Shown here one piece after another: positions 1 to 8,254 of a DNA stretch of 64,000 bases (the stretch's first letter is position 1; every line of letters starts with the position of its first letter). Under the pieces are notes generated by a model. The model was not told the DNA's origin and searched no databases. It was given only the letters and a program-made list of their open reading frames with translations. This stretch comes from Vibrio chagasii (GTDB lineage: Bacteria > Pseudomonadota > Gammaproteobacteria > Enterobacterales > Vibrionaceae), in contig CP090851.1 of assembly GCA_041879415.1 (NCBI GenBank), positions 1,612,001 to 1,676,000 on the forward strand, in the 5' to 3' direction. The translations under genes and the position numbers were made by a program.

Positions 1-1803
1 CAGGTCGGTACACATGCTTGGGTAAGCTTGATTCAATTAAAAGGTGAGTTTCCAACCAACACGCCTTTGGAATATCAGATAGAGACTGATCAAGGCGCGT
101 TAACCGAGTTGGCTCCGCATCTGGTGTACCAAAATCCACAAAACACCACTGGTGCGCCAAGAATAGCCTTTAAGATCTCAACCAGCGCCGACTACATCTT
201 GCATGGTTCATGTCGTAACCCTCATCATCCAAGCAAAGACAGCCTAGTCGCGGCAGATAATAAAATCGAACAGCAAAGCGTGCTTGAGCGACCAGACATG
301 CTGATGATGAGTGGAGACCAGATCTACGCTGATCACGTCGCAGGTCCAACACTCGATGCAATTCATCAAGTGATTCAACTGCTTGGATTAGTAAGTGAAG
401 ATCTACCGACCGATTCATTAGACGGAAAAATCGATAGCAGTGAAGCTCTGTTCAATAGTGCATATCACCTCTATCAACGCGATCACTTGCTGCCACACCA
501 CAATACATCACATTCATTGCTCGATAAGTTATTCCCTAAGCGCGGAATACCAATCTTCAGCTCTACCGACTGTGAAAACCACTTGGTGACCTTGTCTGAA
601 TTTATTGCCATGTATCTGCTGGTTTGGTCACCGACCTTGTGGCAATGCATTAACCGCGAACGGTTGATCGAGAATAACTTCATGCAGGCAGGCCGCCAGC
701 TCACGCCAGCCGAGCAGCAACAATGGCGTGATGAAAGTGTCATCATCGATGATTTCATCGCTGGTCTGCCGCAAGTACAGCGTCTATTTGCACATATTCC
801 AACGTACATGATCTTCGATGATCACGATGTCACTGACGACTGGAACCTCACCGTTGGTTGGGAGCATGCGGTAGATCAAAACCAGTTTGCGACACAAGTC
901 ATTGGTAACGGTCTTGCGGCTTATTGGATGTGCCAAGGTTGGGGTAACGCACCAGAGAACTTCAACCGCGATTTCATGGAGCAAACAAAACAACTGTTCT
1001 CAGAGTTGGTGAATACCAATCAGAGTGAGCAAGCCATTGAGGCGCCTATTGGACAACTCGAACCTACAAGACACAAACAGTATCTTGAAATGCTCGATCG
1101 CTTTGAAGAGTGGCACTACACCATCAACACCTCGCCGAAGGTGATTGTGTTAGATACTCGCACCCGCCGCTGGCGCTCTGAATCACGTATGAATAAGCCT
1201 TCGGGTTTGATGGACTGGGAAGCACTCACCGAGTTTCAACATCAGTTAATTAACCAAGAGAAAGTAGTAATCGTGTCTGCCGCGCCAATGTTTGGGGTTA
1301 AATTCATCGAAACACTACAGAAGATGATGACCACACTAGGAAAACCACTAGTGATTGACGCCGAGAACTGGATGGCGCACCCAGGCAGTGCAAACACGCT
1401 GATCAGTATCTTTACCCATACCAAAACACCCACTAACTTTGTGGTGCTTTCTGGTGATGTGCACTACTCCTTTGCTTACGATATTAAGCTTAGGTATCGC
1501 CGAAACAGTCCAAACATCTACCAAATTACTTGTAGCGGTATTAAAAACCAGTTCCCTGCACCACTACTAAAATTCTGCGACGTATGCGACCGCTTGTTGT
1601 ATAGCCCACGTTCGGTACTTAACTATTTCACTAAGCGTAAGCGTTTAAAAATAGAAAAGCGTAGCCCAGACAACCAAACGTTCTATCGCCTTTCAAACCG
1701 CAGCGCGATTGGTGAGCTACGGCTAGATAGCGATGGTAAGCCAGAATCGATTACCACTCTAAGCGGGGATGGCAAAGTGACGCGCTTTCCAGAGCCGAGC
1801 TAA
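1..1803 (+). CDS. PhoD-like alkaline phosphatase / metallophosphatase (5' end cut by window)
   Basis: The reading frame is open from base 1 (it begins QVGTHAWVS), so the gene starts upstream of the window; a TTG at 28 is unlikely to be the true start. Metallophosphatase motifs of the PhoD type are visible: GSCRNPHHPSKDSL, then MMSGDQIYADHV (metal-binding Asp), MIFDDHDVTDDWNL, and near the C-terminus VVLSGDVHYSFAYDI. These fit a binuclear-metal phosphomonoesterase or phosphodiesterase. The part seen encodes about 600 residues, longer than classic PhoD, as in the large 'alkaline phosphatase D family' proteins of marine bacteria. No signal peptide can be judged because the N-terminus is missing, and the substrate is unknown. 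It ends 109 bases before a TerB-like gene on the same strand. Confidence 0.85.
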   Translation, partial: QVGTHAWVSLIQLKGEFPTNTPLEYQIETDQGALTELAPHLVYQNPQNTTGAPRIAFKISTSADYILHGSCRNPHHPSKDSLVAADNKIEQQSVLERPDMLMMSGDQIYADHVAGPTLDAIHQVIQLLGLVSEDLPTDSLDGKIDSSEALFNSAYHLYQRDHLLPHHNTSHSLLDKLFPKRGIPIFSSTDCENHLVTLSEFIAMYLLVWSPTLWQCINRERLIENNFMQAGRQLTPAEQQQWRDESVIIDDFIAGLPQVQRLFAHIPTYMIFDDHDVTDDWNLTVGWEHAVDQNQFATQVIGNGLAAYWMCQGWGNAPENFNRDFMEQTKQLFSELVNTNQSEQAIEAPIGQLEPTRHKQYLEMLDRFEEWHYTINTSPKVIVLDTRTRRWRSESRMNKPSGLMDWEALTEFQHQLINQEKVVIVSAAPMFGVKFIETLQKMMTTLGKPLVIDAENWMAHPGSANTLISIFTHTKTPTNFVVLSGDVHYSFAYDIKLRYRRNSPNIYQITCSGIKNQFPAPLLKFCDVCDRLLYSPRSVLNYFTKRKRLKIEKRSPDNQTFYRLSNRSAIGELRLDSDGKPESITTLSGDGKVTRFPEPS

Positions 1804-1912
1804 TTGCTCCTTATTGCTGGCTTATACGTAATGTCAGTTTTAAGTAAAGGGGCTTGCGATCACACTCTGTAGGCCCAATAGTTATAATATTCACCATTAC
1901 TGGAACGCTCAT

Positions 1913-2362
1913 ATGTTTAATTCACTTACATCGTTATTTAAACAGTTGGTTGAAGGCTCTGATTTGGGCAAAACGCCTACCGCCTCACCAAACTTAGCTA
2001 TCGCCAGTTTGTTATGCGAAGTCGCAGGCGCAGACCATGAGATCAACGAATCAGAGCAAGAAGCGAAGTTGAACTTACTGCAACGTCTGTTGGGCATTAC
2101 AGAAGAAGAGTCGAAAGCCTTGTTACAACAAGCTGAGCCGCAAGTCGAACAATCTGTTTCTTTGTATGATTTCACTTCACAACTGCGCGAACTGTCACAG
2201 CCAGTGCGAATCGACCTGATTAAAGCGATGTGGGAAGTGGCGCATGCCGACGGAGAGATTGATCCACTTGAAGATTCAGTGATCAGAAAAACCGCTGAGC
2301 TGCTCTACGTTGACCACAAAGACTTCATCAAAAGCAAACTTGACGTGCTTGGCGAAGACTAA
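1913..2362 (+). CDS. TerB-family (tellurite-resistance-like) protein
   Basis: This 149-residue all-helical protein has the TerB/DjlA-type repeat: an acidic helix with ADHEINESE near residue 44 and a second with HADGEIDPLED near residue 108, both typical metal-binding TerB signatures. TerB-domain proteins are small cytoplasmic or membrane-associated proteins linked to tellurite or stress responses, but single-domain chromosomal copies like this have no settled role. It has no other ter genes nearby, so a tellurite-resistance operon is not supported. A strong hairpin follows the stop codon. Confidence 0.8.
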   Translation: MFNSLTSLFKQLVEGSDLGKTPTASPNLAIASLLCEVAGADHEINESEQEAKLNLLQRLLGITEEESKALLQQAEPQVEQSVSLYDFTSQLRELSQPVRIDLIKAMWEVAHADGEIDPLEDSVIRKTAELLYVDHKDFIKSKLDVLGED

Positions 2363-2378
2363 GCTAATCATGCAAATG

Positions 2379-2409
2379 AGCAGCGTTAGACAATAAACCT
2401 AACGCTGCT
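2379..2409 (+). terminator. Putative terminator after the TerB-like gene
   Basis: An 11-bp perfect inverted repeat (AGCAGCGTTAG / CTAACGCTGCT) with a 9-base loop starts 16 bases after the stop codon. The 3' tail (TAAGATTGTT) is only moderately U-rich, so termination may be partial. Confidence 0.55.
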
Positions 2410-2477
2410 TAAGATTGTTAGCCACGCCCCATTTCAAAAAACTTCCTAATTAAGCGCTTAACTTGCCGCATCACCAA

Positions 2478-2915
2478 TTAGCGCATTGCCTTCCCATAGA
2501 GAATGCCGTTGAGCTCTAGAATTGTACCGTCTTTCGTAATGTACGCGCCTCGCTGATCGGATATCAAAACGCTGCGCTTGTTGTCATGGTGCTTGATAAA
2601 CAGATTTTTAACGTTGAAGGTTTGATTTCCGTGGGCTTGGTGCTGTTCTAGCTGATAGAAGTAATAGTGATTACCCCAACGTAGGAACACACCAAACAAC
2701 TGCTTGGTTTGCACGACTCGTCCATTTCGGTCGTAGCCAACATAGCGCATTTTTGAGCGTCCATTCTTCAGTTCAAGGGTCAAGACCTCCCAACCATAAT
2801 TCTCGTACTGACTTTCAAACTGATACGAACCTTTGGTCGCTACCCCTGAGACTAAACCAAACGCTAAGATCACAAATACGGTTACAACAATCGGCAGCCA
2901 AAAGTTAGGCTTCAT
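2478..2915 (-). CDS. Small single-span protein, probable periplasmic partner of the ToxR-like regulator (VtrC/TcpH/ToxS position)
   Basis: This 145-residue protein has a short N-terminal cytoplasmic stub, one membrane span (about residues 6-26, FWLPIVVTVFVILAFGLVSG) and a periplasmic domain with alternating hydrophobic and polar stretches that suggest mostly beta structure. Its start overlaps the end of the ToxR-like gene by 11 bp and has its own Shine-Dalgarno (AAGGAA, 6 bases upstream). Size, topology and overlap match the second genes of toxRS, tcpPH and vtrAC, whose products stabilise the regulator or form a bile-binding heterodimer with it. I do not see clear sequence identity to ToxS; a lipocalin-like fold as in VtrC is inference from strand-rich character and context. 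It is the last gene of a minus-strand run. Confidence 0.6.
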   Translation of the reverse strand: MKPNFWLPIVVTVFVILAFGLVSGVATKGSYQFESQYENYGWEVLTLELKNGRSKMRYVGYDRNGRVVQTKQLFGVFLRWGNHYYFYQLEQHQAHGNQTFNVKNLFIKHHDNKRSVLISDQRGAYITKDGTILELNGILYGKAMR

Positions 2916-3789
2916 CTGCAGTTCCTTCTACCTTTTCATCCTCTTTCTGGCCTTGTGAACAGCGCCCAGACTTGAAATCTGCACTAATGTCGTGCCAACC
3001 ACTTTCGTCTAGCACCACCACTTGCATACCACCACACTCGATACCCATGTGGTGAAGATAGATCGCCTCTACGCCCGGCTTCACAAGTGAAGTTAAGTCT
3101 TCCACCAGCTCTTGTTCCAACTCGACACTATCGTGGTATACATCGACACCCTTGATGGAAGCTCTTTCCATAAATAACCCAAGATAAGACAGGATAATGA
3201 CGATAAAGAGGCTTACCGCGAGCCCACAAATAAGCGGGATAAACTTAGAAGATGCTTGCTTGCCTTGTGCCTGAGTATTCTCTGATAGCCCTTGAGTGTC
3301 AGCTACTTCATTTAAATCAGAAGCTGATTTTGACTCCAGCACGGTGGATTCTGAGCAAGTAGAACTATCCTGTTCACTCAAACTGACAGATTGCGGTATG
3401 CCTTTGTCTTGTACGGCAAGGTTTTCAGACACAATATTGCGCTCGAAAGCGGTATCGCTATCTGTTTCGACACTGCTCTCAGGAGCAACAAAACAGTAGC
3501 CTTCCTTTTGTACCGTAATCACTTTGCAGTCGGACCCTACTTCTTTGAGAGCACTGCGAACATTTTTGATTGCGACATTCAGAGAGCTATTGGTAACAAT
3601 GCGCCCCGGCCAACAATGCGTTAAAAGGAATTCACGACCTAAAGTTTGTGAGCAATTGTCCATTAAATACTTTAAAAGCAGACACTCTGATGGCGACAAT
3701 GTCACAACTTTATTCAATGACGGGTTAATCAATGTACGGTCATCAAGTTCAATAACCAAATCATACTCTTGTAATTTATTATTATTCAT
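2905..3789 (-). CDS. ToxR-type membrane-bound winged-helix transcriptional regulator
   Basis: The protein (294 residues from ATG 3789) has an OmpR/ToxR-type winged-helix domain (about residues 10-102; SPSECLLLKYLMDN, GREFLLTHCWPG, NVAIKNVRSALKE, VQKEGYCF), a Ser/Thr/Glu-rich linker, one membrane span (about 183-207) and a periplasmic tail of about 87 residues with two Cys (252 and 277) that could form a disulfide as in ToxR. This topology is that of ToxR, TcpP and VtrA, which bind DNA while in the inner membrane and sense periplasmic signals such as bile. A GTG at 3819 is in frame, but it lies inside a palindrome with no useful ribosome-binding site, and the domain start favours ATG 3789. It is not ToxR itself, as it lies away from the usual toxRS context and has a different partner. 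Target genes are unknown. Confidence 0.85.
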   Translation of the reverse strand: MNNNKLQEYDLVIELDDRTLINPSLNKVVTLSPSECLLLKYLMDNCSQTLGREFLLTHCWPGRIVTNSSLNVAIKNVRSALKEVGSDCKVITVQKEGYCFVAPESSVETDSDTAFERNIVSENLAVQDKGIPQSVSLSEQDSSTCSESTVLESKSASDLNEVADTQGLSENTQAQGKQASSKFIPLICGLAVSLFIVIILSYLGLFMERASIKGVDVYHDSVELEQELVEDLTSLVKPGVEAIYLHHMGIECGGMQVVVLDESGWHDISADFKSGRCSQGQKEDEKVEGTADEA

Positions 3790-3822
3790 AAGGTGAGTTA
3801 ACACTGTTAATAATCTCACCTT
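3790..3822 (-). promoter_or_regulatory. Palindrome abutting the start codon of the ToxR-like gene
   Basis: Arms AAGGTGAG (3790-3797) and CTCACCTT (3815-3822) enclose a smaller palindrome TTAACACTGTTAA (3798-3810). In RNA it would form a hairpin ending directly at the ATG; in DNA it could be an operator. It fills almost the entire 35-bp gap between the upstream gene's stop and this start. Confidence 0.5.
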
Positions 3823-3854
3823 AGAATAACACGAGGGTTTACATTAATTCAAAA

Positions 3855-4535
3855 TCACAGGGATAATTTAAAGCCCAACTCACTGACATTAACGCTAGCG
3901 AAGCCTAATTTAACGGCGTTAAGTTCACTTGCAATATCAAGAGCATGTTGCTCATCCTTTGCTAATACCGCAATAGAATATATTGGTCGAATCATGGCTA
4001 TCTGATTTGGCTTTGACTCGGCAATAGACTGATTTTTTATATAAGCCGAAGTAATCACACCTTGAGTGCTCCAATCGACCACTTTTTGCAAATCAACGCT
4101 AATAATTTTATCTACCAGCATTTGATCTTCTGGCTCTTTCCAAGTCAACTCAATCGCATAGTTTTTAAAAGCAACTTGAGTATCTAGCCATTTACTTCCG
4201 ATGTCTCTTACTTCTGTTATTTCAGCTAGCTCTTTAAATTGAAAAGGAAGGTTTCCAATAACGCGTCTTACTTCCTCTTCGCTATCGGCTTCCATTACAA
4301 ATTTAATTATTGGAAACTGCTTTTCGCCAATAAAGCTTTCAGAAACAAACATATCGTGAATTAAGCCAGCATCTATTAAGTTAGCAAATGCTTTCTTCTG
4401 TTGAGGCATCACATCAAATACCGCTTGAGCATCTTGTGTTTTCCAAGCAACCGATACGCCATAGGCAGCTGAATAGCTATTAACCGAGAACAAAAAGCTA
4501 AAAATAACTAAAAACAGTCGTGGTACATATTTCAT
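3855..4535 (-). CDS. Secreted protein with two ferredoxin-like (dimeric alpha/beta-barrel-like) halves
   Basis: This 226-residue protein starts with a clear signal peptide (KYVPRLFLVIFSFLFSVNSYSA). The mature part seems to hold two related halves of about 90-95 residues: AFANLIDAGLIHDMFV...IIKFVMEADSEEEVRRVIGNLP and a second with VVDWSTQGVITSAYIKN...YSIAVLAKDEQHALDIASELN. This layout recalls YciI or muconolactone-isomerase-like alpha/beta barrels, where two halves pack together. I do not recognise a named family. It lies 15 bases downstream of the ABM-domain gene and 65 bases before the regulator's ATG, so the genes are probably cotranscribed. Function is unknown; a periplasmic binding or sensory role is inference from the neighbours. 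Confidence 0.6.
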   Translation of the reverse strand: MKYVPRLFLVIFSFLFSVNSYSAAYGVSVAWKTQDAQAVFDVMPQQKKAFANLIDAGLIHDMFVSESFIGEKQFPIIKFVMEADSEEEVRRVIGNLPFQFKELAEITEVRDIGSKWLDTQVAFKNYAIELTWKEPEDQMLVDKIISVDLQKVVDWSTQGVITSAYIKNQSIAESKPNQIAMIRPIYSIAVLAKDEQHALDIASELNAVKLGFASVNVSELGFKLSL

Positions 4536-4550
4536 TCAGAACACTCTCTA

Positions 4551-4907
4551 TTAATTTCGGATGACTTCGTATAGGTTAGGATCAGCAGTAACGCCCTCAA
4601 GATTAAGAGCAGGTAGCTCCTCCCTCATTACAGAGATGGCATCTATGAAGTGCTTTTGGCTTTCCCAGTTCGCGACGTTTACGTAAAGGTAAGTGGCGTC
4701 TGTGCTTAACGCTCGATGTAACGTAGTAGAGATATAACCGGGTTGTTGGACCAACACGTCCCTAGCACTTTCCCAATAGGCTAAGGTTTCTTCATACTTA
4801 CTGGCATCGACTGAAAATGTGTTGATAAGCACAACGGGCTGTGCAAACGCTAGTGAACTTATACTTAATAAGCTCAATACGATGGAACTTTTAATAAACC
4901 GCTTCAT
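4551..4907 (-). CDS. Periplasmic antibiotic-biosynthesis-monooxygenase (ABM) domain protein
   Basis: From ATG 4907 the product has 118 residues; this start is set by GGAGGT 5 bases upstream and is followed at once by a signal peptide (KRFIKSSIVLSLLSISSLAFA). The remaining ~95 residues fit an ABM ferredoxin-like domain: VVLINTFSVDASKYEETLAYWE, a QPGYISTTLHRAL strand and a YVNVANWESQKHF strand. ABM proteins usually dimerise and include cofactor-free oxygenases and heme-degrading enzymes; export to the periplasm is less usual. It is the first gene of a minus-strand run that leads into the ToxR-like regulator, and is divergent from a cytochrome b561-like gene. Confidence 0.75.
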   Translation of the reverse strand: MKRFIKSSIVLSLLSISSLAFAQPVVLINTFSVDASKYEETLAYWESARDVLVQQPGYISTTLHRALSTDATYLYVNVANWESQKHFIDAISVMREELPALNLEGVTADPNLYEVIRN

Positions 4908-5093
4908 AGGACCTCCGTTGGTTAGATGTTGCACACGCTAACAGAGATAAAAGAGTCATCAAGAGCTAGGCTAACGATTTAATATTAATTAAATAGCTAT
5001 CCGATTATTAATATTAAACATTCGGCAAACACATCCATAACAAAGCCATGAGAAATATAATAGATTTTTCACATGCTAATAATGGAACTCGTG

Positions 5094-5624
5094 ATGTTCA
5101 AAAAACTATCAAATAATAGAGTAAAGAATAACCTCACTAATAAAGTCGACTTTCTTCACTGGGGGATGTTTAGTGGGGTAATGTTAACGTTAACTCTCGG
5201 TTTTATATCAAGCCGACTTCTGCCTTTCTCAGACAAGTATCCAACGATTTTAATTCATCAGATACTCGGCTCAATTGTCCTTATTCTCATCAATATATTG
5301 ATTGCAAGAGTGTTAGTTAATCCCGAACCAGAGAAACGTAAGTTCACCTTCCCTAAACTGGTTCAATTGGTTCAGGCAGTTACATTGACCTTTATCGCTA
5401 TATCAGGTTTAAGCATGGCGCTGATTGATACGCCAATATTCAGTGTATACTCATGGGCATTTAGCGATAGTGCAACCTCTAGAGAAGTATTTTCTCTACT
5501 GTTTTTAATTCACGCTACTGCGATTAAAGTTTTTATGTTGTTAGTGACATTACATATATTAGGGGCATTGAAACATCACTTTTTTGATAAAGGTGATAAG
5601 CTCAAGTTAATGCTGGGGAGATAA
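5094..5624 (+). CDS. Cytochrome b561-like four-helix membrane protein
   Basis: This 176-residue protein has four predicted membrane spans. Histidines sit where b561/CybB proteins bind heme b: LHWGMFSG at the start of span 1, LIHQILGS in span 2, LIHATAIK and LHILGALKHH in spans 3-4. CybB-type proteins pass electrons from quinol or superoxide across the inner membrane. ATG 5094 is preferred because GGA lies 7 bases upstream; ATGs at 5073 and 5082 are also in frame. It is transcribed away from the ABM/ToxR-like run, with 186 bases between the starts. A strong terminator follows. Confidence 0.7.
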   Translation: MFKKLSNNRVKNNLTNKVDFLHWGMFSGVMLTLTLGFISSRLLPFSDKYPTILIHQILGSIVLILINILIARVLVNPEPEKRKFTFPKLVQLVQAVTLTFIAISGLSMALIDTPIFSVYSWAFSDSATSREVFSLLFLIHATAIKVFMLLVTLHILGALKHHFFDKGDKLKLMLGR

Positions 5625-5682
5625 ATATCTCAATACACGAACGATGATGATTTATTTAGTCGCTATGCTAGCCAGAAGATGT

Positions 5683-5713
5683 AAAAAAGCCACCTTATCT
5701 AGGTGGCTTTTTT
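5683..5713. terminator. Bidirectional intrinsic terminator
   Basis: A 13-bp stem (AAAAAAGCCACCT / AGGTGGCTTTTTT) with a 5-base loop has a T-run on either strand. It sits between the convergent b561-like gene and the exonuclease gene and can serve both. Confidence 0.9.
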
Positions 5714-5748
5714 ATAGTTCGGAGCAAATATTCAATATTCACTTATTG

Positions 5749-6279
5749 CTAAAGCATCGTCAGAGCGAGCTTCGCCAGGTTGTAAGCATCAACGTAACCA
5801 GAATGCTGGCGACCTTCCCATTCGATATTTTTTGCTTCTTGAGCCGCTCGGTGACCGATGCGTTTGTCTTTCAAGCGGTTCTGCACGCGATACAGCGTCG
5901 CAATATTGATGAACTCGCTAAATGGTGGCTCGATACCTTTCTCTTGACACTCTTTGTGTAAAATCAGGTCATCGCGTCCCCACGCAGCATAGATCTTGTT
6001 TGGACCACCGAAGTTCTTGATCATCGATTTGATGACTGATTCTAGCGGACGCCCCTGCTTTTCGATTTTACGCGGAGTAATGCCGGTTAGCTCGGCACAG
6101 AACTGAGAGACTTCGTCTTTTTCTGGCTTAACGTAGTATTGTGCTCGTTTCACGATGGTTCCAGACGCCAGATCAATCTCAGCAAGACCCACTTCAATGA
6201 TCTCGCCTGTTGTTCCTACACCATTTTCGCTCCAACAGCACATTTCCAAATCGAAACACACCACTCGATTGTGATTCAT
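5749..6279 (-). CDS. DEDDh-type 3'-5' exonuclease
   Basis: This 176-residue protein is a single exonuclease domain. ExoI is VCFDLEMCC (residues 8-16, with the Asp and Glu metal ligands), ExoII is around YAAWGRDDLILHKE, and ExoIII is RQHSGYVDAYNLAKLAL, with the His five residues before the Asp that defines DEDDh enzymes. The C-terminal half resembles KapD/ERI-1-like short exonucleases that trim RNA or DNA 3' ends. The natural substrate cannot be told from sequence. It shares a terminator with the convergent b561-like gene; 87 bases separate it from the diguanylate cyclase gene upstream on the same strand. Confidence 0.85.
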   Translation of the reverse strand: MNHNRVVCFDLEMCCWSENGVGTTGEIIEVGLAEIDLASGTIVKRAQYYVKPEKDEVSQFCAELTGITPRKIEKQGRPLESVIKSMIKNFGGPNKIYAAWGRDDLILHKECQEKGIEPPFSEFINIATLYRVQNRLKDKRIGHRAAQEAKNIEWEGRQHSGYVDAYNLAKLALTML

Positions 6280-6366
6280 ACGTCGCCTAATTCTCTCGTC
6301 AAAAATTTTGTGAAATTGTACATGAGCCCAATACAGAACTCGACCCTAGTTGTATCAAGTGCTCAT

Positions 6367-7905
6367 TTAGCCTGCAATTGTGACTCGATTTCGACCATTT
6401 AACTTACTTTGATAGAGCATGCTATCTGTTTTTTGTAGCAGCTCTTCAGTGTCTTCATTGGTATGGATGGCCGCACCAATACTCAAAGTACAGCTCAACT
6501 GTTGCCCTTTATGCTCACAATGAGAATGACTGACGGTGTTTAGAATGCATTGTAAGTAGCGCTCTAGTGCTTCAGGCTCCGAGATACTCGAAATGATACA
6601 GAACTCGTCTCCGCCCAAACGGAAAAGATTATCTCCTTCTTTCAAGTTTACCGAAATCAACTTAATGACATGAACAAGCAAAGCATCACCAGCAGGGTGA
6701 CCAAACTTGTCATTGATGCTTTTAAATTTATCGACATCAAACCCAATTAAGCTAAATGACTCACTTCGCTTAACCGCCCTATCAAACATCTTATTGAAAG
6801 CTCGTCGGTTATAGATTTCAGTTAAGCTATCGTGGTTCGCTAGGAATCGAAGTTCTTCTGTTCTTTTGTCTAACATGCGATACAAGCGCTCTTTCTCTCT
6901 GATCTGCATGTTAACGATATAAGCTAGCAACAATGAGATGGTTGTCCCGACGAGCGCAATGCCAGTTAGTACAAGGTAGCCATAAAATGAGATGCAAGAG
7001 TCTATCTTGTAATCGATTTTCCAATCTCGGTTGGTCAATTCGATAGTCTTAGTTATATGGTGACCTGTTACGCCCTCATAGCCTTGAGTTTCAAATAAGA
7101 TTGGGGAATCTTCGGCTTCGAAACCGGTATCCGTCACACGAATGTAAACATCCATATCACCGACAGCCGATGCCAACAGGTTTTCAAAGTAATAAGTGGT
7201 ACGCACTACACCAATCACCACACCAAGTAAGTTATCACTTTCCCCTTCAAAAACAGGGTGATACACCAACATACCTGTCTTGGGAGTATCTGGAGTTAAA
7301 CCGTCTTGAATAAGGCGTACTTTGTCCGAGATATTCGCTTGGCGCGTCTGTTTGATATTTTCAACAATACGCTTAAATCGCTCGCGTGAAGAGTAGAACC
7401 CAATCACTCTGTCATTCGCTTCAGTATTCGGATAAATATCAGTAGCAATAAAAGCAGGCTCGCCATCTAACTGGTAACCATAGGTTTTGGCTTCATGTTT
7501 AGGGATGGTGAACAGTCGGTAAGATGGGTACTTTGCTTTCATTTCCGCAGTGTGTTCGGCAATCTCATCTGCCTGAACTTTCTGCATCCACTGTAAGCCA
7601 ATTAAACTTTTTGAGCCGTTAATGGTTTGCTGTGCAAATCGGTCAAATTTGTCCCAGTTTTCAGGATCATTAGAATAGAAAAAGTTAGCGCCCGAACCTA
7701 TGTAAGCCACATCATTATCGATAAACGCTTCCAAGCTCAGTGTTTGATGCTTAGCAAAACTGTCCAAATTCATGTTCAAAGCACGGTTTTGATTGAGCAT
7801 GACCAAAATAAAACACAACACTGTAATCAAAAAACTGACCGAAAATACAACCAGTGGCAGCGTTCGTCTCTTCAACCCTGTTAGTGGGTCGGTAGTGTGA
7901 GGCAT
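6367..7905 (-). CDS. CHASE-domain diguanylate cyclase (GGDEF)
   Basis: From ATG 7905 the product has 512 residues. A first membrane span (about 15-37, LPLVVFSVSFLITVLCFILV) is followed by a ~260-residue periplasmic CHASE-type sensor region (LIGLQWMQKVQ, VIGFYSSRERFKRI, LIQDGLTPDTPKTGMLVYHPVF), a second span (about 306-330), a short coiled coil and a GGDEF domain with intact RLGGDEFCII. It should make cyclic di-GMP in response to an outside signal. I prefer 7905 over the upstream 7992 because GGAAC lies 6 bases before it and the membrane span follows soon after. It lies 349 bases from the divergent DUF2760 gene. No EAL domain is present. Confidence 0.9.
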   Translation of the reverse strand: MPHTTDPLTGLKRRTLPLVVFSVSFLITVLCFILVMLNQNRALNMNLDSFAKHQTLSLEAFIDNDVAYIGSGANFFYSNDPENWDKFDRFAQQTINGSKSLIGLQWMQKVQADEIAEHTAEMKAKYPSYRLFTIPKHEAKTYGYQLDGEPAFIATDIYPNTEANDRVIGFYSSRERFKRIVENIKQTRQANISDKVRLIQDGLTPDTPKTGMLVYHPVFEGESDNLLGVVIGVVRTTYYFENLLASAVGDMDVYIRVTDTGFEAEDSPILFETQGYEGVTGHHITKTIELTNRDWKIDYKIDSCISFYGYLVLTGIALVGTTISLLLAYIVNMQIREKERLYRMLDKRTEELRFLANHDSLTEIYNRRAFNKMFDRAVKRSESFSLIGFDVDKFKSINDKFGHPAGDALLVHVIKLISVNLKEGDNLFRLGGDEFCIISSISEPEALERYLQCILNTVSHSHCEHKGQQLSCTLSIGAAIHTNEDTEELLQKTDSMLYQSKLNGRNRVTIAG

Positions 7906-8254
7906 AGAGGTTCCAAATAGGCTTTGATGAGGACAAAGTATATAACGGAAGGGAATGATGCTCCATTTAAGTTTTCGTCCTAAAAATGACATAAAAGACG
8001 CACTCTTTACTTTGCCTTCACATCACAGGTTAACAATCGACCGAATCTCGACTAAATTTCAAGCTAACACACTCAAAAACTACTGGTTTGAAAACATAAA
8101 TTACCACTCTTAAGCCTTGAATATGCTAGTATCCCCCCATATTTATAGCTTGAAAGTGACCGTTTGGCCTTGTGCCCATGAGTTTCTTTCTAACCTGTAT
8201 ATTCCCTATAACCGACGAATATACCGTTAAATCAATTTAAAGAGAAAAATCACT
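7906..8254. other. Divergent intergenic region with heat-shock promoter
   Basis: These 349 bases separate the diguanylate cyclase start from the DUF2760 gene. Apart from the sigma-32-like promoter (8115-8142) and a roughly 105-base leader downstream of it, I see no gene or strong hairpin. Confidence 0.7.
8115..8142 (+). promoter_or_regulatory. Sigma-32-type heat-shock promoter
   Basis: The sequence reads CCTTGAA (8115-8121), a 13-base spacer and CCCCATAT (8135-8142). The E. coli sigma-32 consensus is CTTGAA, 13-17 bases, CCCCATnT, so both boxes and the spacing agree. Transcription would start near 8150, about 105 bases before the DUF2760 gene, which leads the Hsp70 genes. Confidence 0.75.

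Noticed and set aside
1913..2362. Tellurite-resistance operon
   Set aside because: Only one TerB-like gene is present; no terC, terD, terZ or similar is nearby.
2905..3789. Calling the ToxR-like gene toxR
   Set aside because: Linker and periplasmic sequence and the partner differ from ToxR/ToxS as I know them, so only the family is claimed.
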